Assembly: GCA_029261575.1 (NCBI GenBank) | Contig: JAJDBD010000190.1 | Location: 1 to 46,524 of the forward strand | Source: Nitrospinaceae bacterium | GTDB lineage: Bacteria > Nitrospinota > Nitrospinia > Nitrospinales > JACRGP01 | Direction: 5' to 3' | DNA: 46,524 bases | Shown here: positions 17,242 through 24,018 of the stretch, one piece after another | Layout of the letters: each line of letters starts with the position of its first letter | Position numbering within the stretch: the first letter of the stretch is position 1 | Made by a program: the position numbers and the translations under genes | Notes under the pieces: generated by a model | Databases searched by the model: none | The model's input: the letters and a program-made list of their open reading frames with translations, nothing else | What the model was told of the DNA's origin: nothing

Positions 17242-19182
17242 ATGGGATCCGGAAACTTAAAACACGGGGTTCAGATTTGGACTCAGCTCATTGCCGATCC
17301 GGTCGCCTGCGTCGACTTCTCGCCCCGGAAAAATCGCGTGGCAATTGGCTTTGCGGACGGTCGCGTGCAAATGCTGGACGGCTTGGGGAATCTGCTTTGG
17401 GAAGCCCAGGCCGGGAACGGTTGCATCAACGATTTAAAAATTGTCGACTCCCAACAATGCCTGGCCGTTTTGACGGACGATGGAAGATTAAAAAAATTTA
17501 ATTTTTCCGGCGCCCTGAAATGGGAGAAAAAGTTCGATTCCAAGTGGACCGGACTGGAAGCCAAGTCCAACGGCTTTTTCTTATGGCACTGGAATTCCCC
17601 CGTCCTCGCGCTGAACGCGTCCGGGAAAAAGTTACGAGAAATCTCCCTTCCGCTCCCCTTGAGAAAACTAAAATTCCTGCCGAAATACGGCGGTTTTTTC
17701 GTCGTCCACAGTTCTCTCTCCGTGGGCGTTTACAATTCCCAGGGCGTCAACCAGTGGCTCACAAACCATCCGGTTCCGATTCAGCTTTCAAAGGACGTCA
17801 ACTCGGACGTAGACGTCGGCGACTACGGAAGGACCCTGGCCGTTTGCGGGTTTGAGAAAGGCGCTTATGTCTACGACGGCCGGGCGGCCACGCTGAAAAA
17901 TATGGAATTGGAAAATCCCATGAGCCATCTGGCGGTGAGCCGCGACGGCAAGCGCCTTCTTTTTACGGACAGCCTGTCCGGCGCATACCTGGTTTCGCGC
18001 GACGTGCGGATTCTCTGGCAAGGCTCCCTGGAAGCTCCGCCTTTGCTGTGCAAATTAAATCACGACGGAACCCAGGCCCTGTTTTACGACGAGAGGGGGG
18101 CGCTTTCCTGTTTCCGTTTTTTCGAGGGAGACGAGGACCGCAACCAGTTTTTCGATTTGGGAAACCGCCGGGACGCGGTTTCAAAGCAGGCGATTTGGAA
18201 AAAGGAGATCGGTAACAAACACCGTCCCCCCGGGGGATTGTTGAAAATATCCTCCGACGGTCGCTGGTTTCTCTACGGGTGCGATAAGGATTTTTACATC
18301 ATAGATTCCCAGGGCAACCTGATTTGGGAGAAAAGTTTTCTCAACAGGTTTCGCCAGTCCTGGTTAATAAATAACGGCAATACGGTTGTGCTTGCCAACG
18401 ACAATATTGTTTATTTGTATGACTTGAAATCGGGGATTGAAAAGCGGTTCACATTTTTCAAAATGGGTTTGAGGGAAATCGCCCTGCATCCGATGGGAGA
18501 CAAATTTCTGACCCATTGCCGCGACGGAATTTTATCGCTTCACACCGCCGGGGGGGAAACGATTTGGAAGCGTTCCATCAAGCAGAAAATTAGTAAAATA
18601 CGAATCGGCTTGGGATCAAAAGCCGTTTTAAACGGGGTGGGTCGTACGCTTTATCTTTTGGGCCTGGAAGATTTTCGGACGCAGAAAGTGACTTTGGACG
18701 ACTCGTTTTCCCAGATTTGTCTGGACCCTTCGGGATTGTATGTGGGAAGCGAGGACGGTCAGTGTTACGCTCTGGACCTGGAAGGAAATATAAAATGGAA
18801 GCGTTCCGTAGGGCAAAAAATACTGTCGATTGCCTGCCTGAACCAAAAAGCCGTATTTGTGGGGCGGGAGAAGCGCGCTTTTCTGTTTGACTCCGCCGGA
18901 AACCCTATGGGTGAAGGCCCGTTACAAAGCTCCCATTCCGTTTTGAACGATTGCTCTGAAGACGTCCTCGAAATTGTTCCTCAACGGAGGGCCGTTTCCT
19001 GTTATAAACTATTCGAGGAACAGCCGCTCTGGACCGCGGCTTTTCCGGCGGGGGTGGACCTGTCCGACGTGTGCGAATCGGGAAACCGCATGGCGGTCCT
19101 GGACGCCTCGCATTTTTATTTTTTTGATCTGGTTCCCGACGCGGAAAGAATCCAGGACCGCGCGTCTTTCCTGGAATTATAA
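17242..19182 (+). CDS. Cytosolic beta-propeller repeat protein (WD40/PQQ-like)
   Basis: 646 residues without signal peptide or membrane helix. It consists of many four-stranded repeat units of about 40 residues with WD40/PQQ-like signatures, such as DGLGNLLWEAQ, FNFSGALKWEKKF, DSQGNLIWEKSF, HTAGGETIWKRSI and DLEGNIKWKRSV. The G-x-x-x-W-(E/K) pattern ending each unit is characteristic of quinoprotein-like propellers, but no quinone-binding enzyme residues were recognised. It is probably a scaffold or sensor made of two propellers. It is followed after 21 bases by the Ycf46-like AAA+ ATPase on the same strand, suggesting that the two work as a pair. The start is preceded by AGGGA. Confidence 0.8.
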   Translation: MGSGNLKHGVQIWTQLIADPVACVDFSPRKNRVAIGFADGRVQMLDGLGNLLWEAQAGNGCINDLKIVDSQQCLAVLTDDGRLKKFNFSGALKWEKKFDSKWTGLEAKSNGFFLWHWNSPVLALNASGKKLREISLPLPLRKLKFLPKYGGFFVVHSSLSVGVYNSQGVNQWLTNHPVPIQLSKDVNSDVDVGDYGRTLAVCGFEKGAYVYDGRAATLKNMELENPMSHLAVSRDGKRLLFTDSLSGAYLVSRDVRILWQGSLEAPPLLCKLNHDGTQALFYDERGALSCFRFFEGDEDRNQFFDLGNRRDAVSKQAIWKKEIGNKHRPPGGLLKISSDGRWFLYGCDKDFYIIDSQGNLIWEKSFLNRFRQSWLINNGNTVVLANDNIVYLYDLKSGIEKRFTFFKMGLREIALHPMGDKFLTHCRDGILSLHTAGGETIWKRSIKQKISKIRIGLGSKAVLNGVGRTLYLLGLEDFRTQKVTLDDSFSQICLDPSGLYVGSEDGQCYALDLEGNIKWKRSVGQKILSIACLNQKAVFVGREKRAFLFDSAGNPMGEGPLQSSHSVLNDCSEDVLEIVPQRRAVSCYKLFEEQPLWTAAFPAGVDLSDVCESGNRMAVLDASHFYFFDLVPDAERIQDRASFLEL

Positions 19183-19203
19183 AACCCGAGCCGGGCCACG
19201 CCC

Positions 19204-20709
19204 ATGGATATGGAAAAAGTTAAAAAGCAAATTTCACTGAGCATCCGCGCCCGGTATTCCATCCTCTATCTGCTGACCTGGGAAGAAAACCGGGCCGAAA
19301 ATCTCATTCAGGAGGTTGCGCAAGGCCTGAACAAACAGGTCTATTCCTGGACCATTTCCGAAGGATTGCATCCCGCGCCGGCGGGTAGTTCCAGTTTTCA
19401 CAAACCGGAAGAAGTTTTGAGGTTCATCGGCTCCTGTAATGAAAAAGCCATTTTTGTACTCAAGGATTTTCATCCATTTCTGGAAAAAGAACTCGTGGTT
19501 CGCCTGCTGAGAGACCTTTCGGGAACCCTTCGCCGCAGTTTCAAAACCATCATTCTGCTTTCTCCGGAGTTGACCATTCCCAAGGAATTGGAGAAAGACG
19601 TTTCTGTTTTCGACCTTCCGTTTCCCGACTCACGGGAGCTGGAAGACACGTTGCACAAGCTCCTGGCTCCCTACAAGCAGTCCAAGGACGTCCAGGTGGA
19701 CCTGAGCGCGGAGCTGACGGAGAAGGTGGTCCGGGCCACGCTGGGCCTCACCAAAAACGAGGCGGAAAACGTTTACGCCAAGGCCTTGTTGAGCAGCCGG
19801 CGCTTTTCTGAAGACGATCTACCCGACATCATCGAGGAAAAAAAACAATTGATCCGCAAATCCGGTCTGTTGGAATTTATCGGGTTTTCGGCCCACATGA
19901 ATAACGTCGGCGGACTGGAAGAATTAAAGCGCTGGCTCCAGCGCCGCTCCACGGCGTTCACGGATAAGGCCCGCCAGTACGGGCTTCCCCAGCCGAAGGG
20001 ATTGTTGATGGTGGGCGTACAGGGTTGCGGGAAAAGCCTTTCCGCCAAGGCGATTGCGGCGGAATGGAACCTCCCGCTTTTGCGGTTGGACGTCGGCCAG
20101 ATTTTTGATTCCTTCATCGGCAACTCGGAAGCCAATATGCGAAAAGCCATCGCCCTGGCCGAGGCCATGAGTCCCGCCATTTTGTGGCTGGACGAAATCG
20201 AAAAAGGATTTTCCGGAACCATGGGATCGGGCGGCAACGATTCCGGGGTGACGGCCCGCGTGTTTGGCACCTTCCTCACCTGGATGCAGGAAAAAAGGAA
20301 TCCGGTTTTTGTGATCGCCACGGCCAACAACATCGAGCAGTTGCCTCCCGAACTTTTACGCAAGGGGCGCTTTGACGAAATATTTTTTATCGATCTGCCG
20401 GGCCTGGAAGAGCGCAAACATATTTTCAAAATCCATATTCAGTTGAAAAAGCGGGATCCGGAAAAGTTTGATATTACCGGTTTGGCGGAAGCGGCGAATA
20501 ATTTCAGCGGAGCGGAAATCGAGGAGGCGGTGGTTTCTTCCATGTATCGGGGATTCTCCGAAAACCGCGAGTTCAACTCCGACGACATTTTAATTTCCAT
20601 TAAAGAGACGGTTCCCCTGGCCGTGACGGCCCGCGAAAGGATTGATGAGTTGAGGGAGTGGGCCAAGCAAAGAGCGCGTCCCGCCTCGCCGCCGGGCAAC
20701 GCCCGGTAG
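19204..20709 (+). CDS. Ycf46-like AAA+ ATPase
   Basis: 501 residues. The N-terminal about 240 residues are the domain seen in the Ycf46 family (YSILYLLTWEENRAENLI, FVLKDFHPFL, then a degenerate NTPase-like region). The AAA+ module has Walker A GVQGCGKS (residues 271-278), Walker B ILWLDEIEKGFSG (from about 326), sensor 1 FVIATANN and the arginine-finger region RKGRFDEIFF. Ycf46 proteins are known from cyanobacteria and plastids, where the function is poorly defined. The last residues (ASPPGNAR) and the stop codon are encoded by hairpin repeat A, so the C-terminus was apparently replaced or extended by the element. It is probably co-transcribed with the upstream beta-propeller gene. Confidence 0.88.
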   Translation: MDMEKVKKQISLSIRARYSILYLLTWEENRAENLIQEVAQGLNKQVYSWTISEGLHPAPAGSSSFHKPEEVLRFIGSCNEKAIFVLKDFHPFLEKELVVRLLRDLSGTLRRSFKTIILLSPELTIPKELEKDVSVFDLPFPDSRELEDTLHKLLAPYKQSKDVQVDLSAELTEKVVRATLGLTKNEAENVYAKALLSSRRFSEDDLPDIIEEKKQLIRKSGLLEFIGFSAHMNNVGGLEELKRWLQRRSTAFTDKARQYGLPQPKGLLMVGVQGCGKSLSAKAIAAEWNLPLLRLDVGQIFDSFIGNSEANMRKAIALAEAMSPAILWLDEIEKGFSGTMGSGGNDSGVTARVFGTFLTWMQEKRNPVFVIATANNIEQLPPELLRKGRFDEIFFIDLPGLEERKHIFKIHIQLKKRDPEKFDITGLAEAANNFSGAEIEEAVVSSMYRGFSENREFNSDDILISIKETVPLAVTARERIDELREWAKQRARPASPPGNAR

Positions 20710-20880
20710 CCAGCGTACCGCTGGACCTAATAGTTGGCGAATGGAAAATTGTCTTGATCTGGACTTCAACTCGCCGATCTTTCGTTTTTCCTCAATTGCA
20801 TTCGAGTCGCAAACTCACCGCAACCTGTAGCTTCCCTTAAACGTTACACTATCTGCCTCCGGGGGCTTCCCCGGCTGGCG
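20691..20880 (+). repeat. Hairpin repeat, copy A
   Basis: The element starts inside the last codons of the Ycf46-like gene. Hairpin 1 is CCGGGC-AAC-GCCCGG (20692-20706). Hairpin 2 is CCAGCG-TAC-CGCTGG (20710-20724). The 3' hairpin is CCGGGG-GCTT-CCCCGG (20859-20874), preceded by GCCT. Between them lies a tract alignable with copy B on the left and copy C on the right (AAACTCAC..., CTTAAACGTT...ACT). It fills most of the 302-base gap before the mrp gene. Confidence 0.75.
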
Positions 20881-20913
20881 TTAATCCCGGTTTCCCTGCA
20901 AAAGGAAAAAATG

Positions 20914-20919
20914 TATACT
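20914..20919 (+). promoter_or_regulatory. Candidate -10 box upstream of mrp
   Basis: TATACT about 92 bases before the mrp-like ATG and outside repeat A. The region 17 bases further upstream (TTTCCC) is a poor -35. Weak, by-eye call. Confidence 0.3.
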
Positions 20920-21011
20920 GGTCCCACGCAAAACTAGATATTCTGTCCGCGCCCTTTTGCCTTACCGGGCCGGCGGCGGATTTTAATACGTAAACGAATC
21001 AGGAGGTTTTA

Positions 21012-21929
21012 ATGGCGGACGATTTACCCATTACGGGAGAGTGCAGGTTTCTTCATACCTGCGAGATGTGCGAATACAATAATGAGAGCGATTGCAAGGC
21101 CGATCAGAACGAGCACAATCGTTGGTTGGTCAACAAGCGCATGGACGATATCAAGTACAAAATCATCGTCGGAAGCAACAAGGGCGGCGTGGGTAAAAGC
21201 ACGGTGACCACCAACCTGGCTGTCGCGCTTGCGGAGCAGGGCTATAAGGTCGGCTTGGCCGACGCTGATTTGCACGGTCCCAACGTTCCCAAACTGGTGA
21301 ACGCGGAAAATGTTCGCTTGAGGTCCGAAGAGGACGGGATCATTCCCTTTGAAACCAAAAACGGTATGAAGGTCGCGTCGCTGGGGTTTCTGATCGAGGA
21401 TCCCAACATGCACATCGCCTGGCGCGACGCAGTCAAGTACGATTTTATTATCGAACTGTTGGGCAACATCAATTGGGGACCCCTGGATTATCTATTGTTT
21501 GACCTGCCGCCCGGCACCGGGAACGAACAGATCACCATCATCGATTTTATCGGCGACGTGGACGGCGCCGTGATCGTGACCACCCCCCAGGAACTGGCCT
21601 TGCTGGACGCCAGGAAAATGATTTCCTTTGCCCGCGACAGCAACGTTCCCATTGTTGGCGTCATCGAAAACATGGCGGCGCTCGAGTGCCCGCACTGTTC
21701 CAAGGAGATCGACGTTTTCCGGACGGGAGGCGGGAAAAAGCTTGCCGAGGAGCTGGCCCTGCCGTATTTGGGAAGCATTCCGCTCGACGGGGAAATTGCC
21801 GTTCGCTCCGACGAGGGGGAGCCGGTGGTCTTGTCGCGGCCTGATTCCAAGGCGGCAAAGGCCTTTTTAGCGTTGGCGGACAATCTGAACAAATTTCTGA
21901 ATCCCCAGGAAACCCTGAAGTCGGGTTGA
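21012..21929 (+). CDS. Mrp/Nbp35-type P-loop Fe-S carrier ATPase
   Basis: 305 residues. The deviant Walker A NKGGVGKST (residues 56-64), LADADLHGPNVPKL, LFDLPPGTGNEQ and the paired-cysteine motif CPHC (226-229) define the Mrp/ApbC/Nbp35 family, which assembles and transfers [4Fe-4S] clusters. Unusually, the N-terminus has four cysteines (11, 17, 20 and 28; CX5CX2CX7C), recalling the N-terminal ferredoxin-like cluster site of eukaryotic Nbp35 rather than bacterial ApbC. AGGAGG lies five bases before the ATG. The gene is flanked on both sides by hairpin repeats A and B. It could supply clusters to the Fe-S or cytochrome-rich respiration suggested by the window; that is inference. Confidence 0.92.
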   Translation: MADDLPITGECRFLHTCEMCEYNNESDCKADQNEHNRWLVNKRMDDIKYKIIVGSNKGGVGKSTVTTNLAVALAEQGYKVGLADADLHGPNVPKLVNAENVRLRSEEDGIIPFETKNGMKVASLGFLIEDPNMHIAWRDAVKYDFIIELLGNINWGPLDYLLFDLPPGTGNEQITIIDFIGDVDGAVIVTTPQELALLDARKMISFARDSNVPIVGVIENMAALECPHCSKEIDVFRTGGGKKLAEELALPYLGSIPLDGEIAVRSDEGEPVVLSRPDSKAAKAFLALADNLNKFLNPQETLKSG

Positions 21930-21990
21930 CCTTCCCAGAAAAATTTCGTTTAAATATCGCGCCGGGTAAAACCAGATTTATTTTAAAATC

Positions 21991-22165
21991 AGTTTTGCCT
22001 GGCGCGAGCCAGGCAAGCGCCTGGAGGCCGGCGTACCGCCGGTGGTAATGGTTGACGAATGCGCAGTTTTCCTCAACGTGGATTCTAACTGCCGAACTTT
22101 CGTTATTGGATTCTACTAGTCCCGAAGCCTCGCCGCGTTAGCTGTCAGCCTTTCCCAGGTCTCAA
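21991..22165 (+). repeat. Hairpin repeat, copy B
   Basis: Starts 68 bases after the mrp stop. Three six-base segments GCCTGG-CCAGGC-GCCTGG (21997-22024) can form two mutually exclusive hairpins, the second with an AAGC loop (22009-22024). Next comes CCGGCG-TAC-CGCCGG, the counterpart of hairpin 2 in copy A but with the inner pair changed on both sides. About 60 further bases align with copy A (for example GGTTGACGAATG versus AGTTGGCGAATG). The 3' module is degraded or absent. The rest of the gap to 22293 shows nothing recognisable. Confidence 0.68.
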
Positions 22166-22293
22166 TAATCCCGTTGCGAACGGCCTTCTTAATAAGAGAT
22201 AATGGAGTTTAACGATAGGAAACCGATTGCCCGCCGAGGCGCCGAGGATGTTTCATCCTTGGATTCCGCGTTTCTGAAGTCGTAAATCAAACT

Positions 22294-23373
22294 ATGTTTA
22301 AATATAAAAATCTGGTTTTTATAGCGGTCTTTTTCTTCCTGCTCCCGGTTTCCATTTCCGCTTGGGCGGAAGCTCCGAAAAACGCGTTTTCCAATAATCC
22401 CGTCGTGGCGGAAGTGGACGGCCAGCCCATCATGCTGGACGACCTTAAAAACGCTAAAATTCAGGATACCCTCGTCAACCTTCACCAGTTGCAAAAGGGT
22501 CTTTTGAAGCAAAAGGTTCTGCAAATTCTTAGGAAGAAGCATCCTGAAATGAAAAAGGAAAATATTCCCCAGGCCACTCGTAAAGATGTAGAAAATTTTT
22601 ATCACAAAACTCCGGGGATCAAGGAGATCGGGACGTTTGAGGAAATGGAAAGCGAAATTCGACAGTTTCTGGAGGCCACCCTGAAAGATTCTTATTACGA
22701 ATCTCAGTATGAGACCGCGTTGCAAAAAGGATGGGTGAAGGATTATTTCGAGGCGCCCAACGATTTTACCGTTGTGGCGAGCCTGGGAACCGCCGCCCTG
22801 TGGTTTAGCGAAGACGCCGCCAAATCGCGTCCAATAATCGTTCTGGAGTATTCGGATTTTCAATGTCCCTTTTGCAAACGGGTCCAGGGCACGATAAAAA
22901 AACTTCGACAGCGCTATGCGAGCCAGGTTCAATTTGGTTACCGGCATTTCCCCTTGCCCTTTCATAAGGAGGCGACCCAGTTGGCCGAGGCGACCGAGTG
23001 CGCCAGGGAACAGGGCCGGTTTTGGGAGATGCAAGCCGTTATTTACGAAAACGCTCCGCAAACCATTACCCGCGACGCCATTTTTGATTACGCTCGTCAA
23101 GCCGGGGTCCGGGACGCCGAGACGTTTGAGGCTTGCTCGATTAGCGGAAAGTATAAGGCCAGGGTGAACCGGGACGTGGCGGTCGGCGTCCGGTTGGGAA
23201 TTGTGGGAACGCCGACTTTTGTTGTCGGACTTTATAATCCCGACAAAAAAACTCTGGCCGGGGAAATGTTTTCCGGAGCCGTTTCTGAAAATGATTTTAT
23301 CCAAAAAATTGAAAAGTACCTCGCCTTGTCGGAGCAAACCGGCCCACTGTCCAGTTTGGCAAAAACCCCCTGA
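22294..23373 (+). CDS. Periplasmic SurA-like/DsbA fusion protein
   Basis: 359 residues. A signal peptide (cleavage after SAWA, about residue 25) is followed by a helical region that begins VVAEVDGQPIMLDDLK, the N-terminal signature of SurA/PpiD-type chaperones (about residues 36-150). The C-terminal half is a DsbA-like thioredoxin domain with YSDFQCPFCKRV (active-site Cys191-Cys194) and the cis-proline loop GIVGTPTFVVG. The parvulin domain is missing, so this combines a SurA-type substrate-binding arm with a disulfide oxidoreductase or isomerase. The next gene, a DsbD N-domain-like protein, starts seven bases downstream, which supports a role in periplasmic thiol chemistry, possibly cytochrome maturation. 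Confidence 0.87.
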   Translation: MFKYKNLVFIAVFFFLLPVSISAWAEAPKNAFSNNPVVAEVDGQPIMLDDLKNAKIQDTLVNLHQLQKGLLKQKVLQILRKKHPEMKKENIPQATRKDVENFYHKTPGIKEIGTFEEMESEIRQFLEATLKDSYYESQYETALQKGWVKDYFEAPNDFTVVASLGTAALWFSEDAAKSRPIIVLEYSDFQCPFCKRVQGTIKKLRQRYASQVQFGYRHFPLPFHKEATQLAEATECAREQGRFWEMQAVIYENAPQTITRDAIFDYARQAGVRDAETFEACSISGKYKARVNRDVAVGVRLGIVGTPTFVVGLYNPDKKTLAGEMFSGAVSENDFIQKIEKYLALSEQTGPLSSLAKTP

Positions 23374-23380
23374 AAAAATT

Positions 23381-23965
23381 ATGGACGGCGCCAATCCTCA
23401 AGCGTTGAGCTGTAAATCGCGCCGTTTAAAAATTATTTTTTTCGCGGCGTTGTTTTATTGTTTCTCCGGTCTCTCCGGTCTCTCCGGCGCCGAACCGGCC
23501 GAACGTTATGCTCCGTTTCAAAAGTTTCTGGACGCGAAGCAAGAGGATTTTCGGCTTTCCATCTCCGCCGCCGCGGAACCTGCGGCCCTGAAGCCGGGCG
23601 CGGAATTCACCCTTCATTTGCGCGCTGTCATCGCCGAGGGGTGGCACATTTATTCCATGTATCTGGAAAACCATGACGCTCCGCTTTCCACCCGGATTCG
23701 CCTGGAGCGAGGCGCGTTTTCCCAACGGGGAAAGTGGAAAGAATCCCTCCCCGGGGTTTTGAAAGACGACGCCATTCAAAAGGTCGTCAAGAGCCATGTC
23801 GGCGGCGCCGAATTTTCTCTCACCCTGTACGCGCCGAAAAACCTTAAAGCGGGAGACTACCCGCTAAAAGGAGTTTTGATTTACCGGGCGTGCGATAATA
23901 AAGTATGCACGGCGCCCAGGGAAACGGGATTCAGCGCGTGGGTCCGGGTGACTGGGGAAAGTTGA
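23381..23965 (+). CDS. DsbD N-terminal-domain-like periplasmic protein
   Basis: 194 residues from the ATG at 23381; a longer in-frame extension overlaps the previous gene and is rejected. A hydrophobic signal-like segment (IIFFAALFYCFSGLSGLSG) precedes an immunoglobulin-like domain with the DsbD-N pattern: GWHIYSMYLENHDAPLSTRI, then GVLIYRACDNKVCTAP, with Cys171 and Cys176 as the likely redox pair. In DsbD this domain passes electrons from the membrane reductase to DsbC and other partners. Here it is free-standing, without the membrane or thioredoxin domains. It follows the SurA-like/DsbA gene by seven bases and probably partners with it. Confidence 0.83.
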   Translation: MDGANPQALSCKSRRLKIIFFAALFYCFSGLSGLSGAEPAERYAPFQKFLDAKQEDFRLSISAAAEPAALKPGAEFTLHLRAVIAEGWHIYSMYLENHDAPLSTRIRLERGAFSQRGKWKESLPGVLKDDAIQKVVKSHVGGAEFSLTLYAPKNLKAGDYPLKGVLIYRACDNKVCTAPRETGFSAWVRVTGES

Positions 23966-24018
23966 GCGCGCCGACGTCTCTTCCCTGAATACGGCGTCTT
24001 TCCGACGAGTTGGTTTTT

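Noticed and set aside
17078-17260. GTG-initiated 60-residue plus-strand frame with AGGGA upstream
   Set aside because: It lies immediately beside the DUF4399 promoter and overlaps the start of the beta-propeller gene by 19 bases. There is no family resemblance. It remains possible but is not supported.
23201-23380. Upstream extension of the DsbD-N-like gene
   Set aside because: It overlaps the 3' end of the SurA-like/DsbA gene and adds no recognisable sequence; the ATG at 23381 is followed by a signal-like segment.
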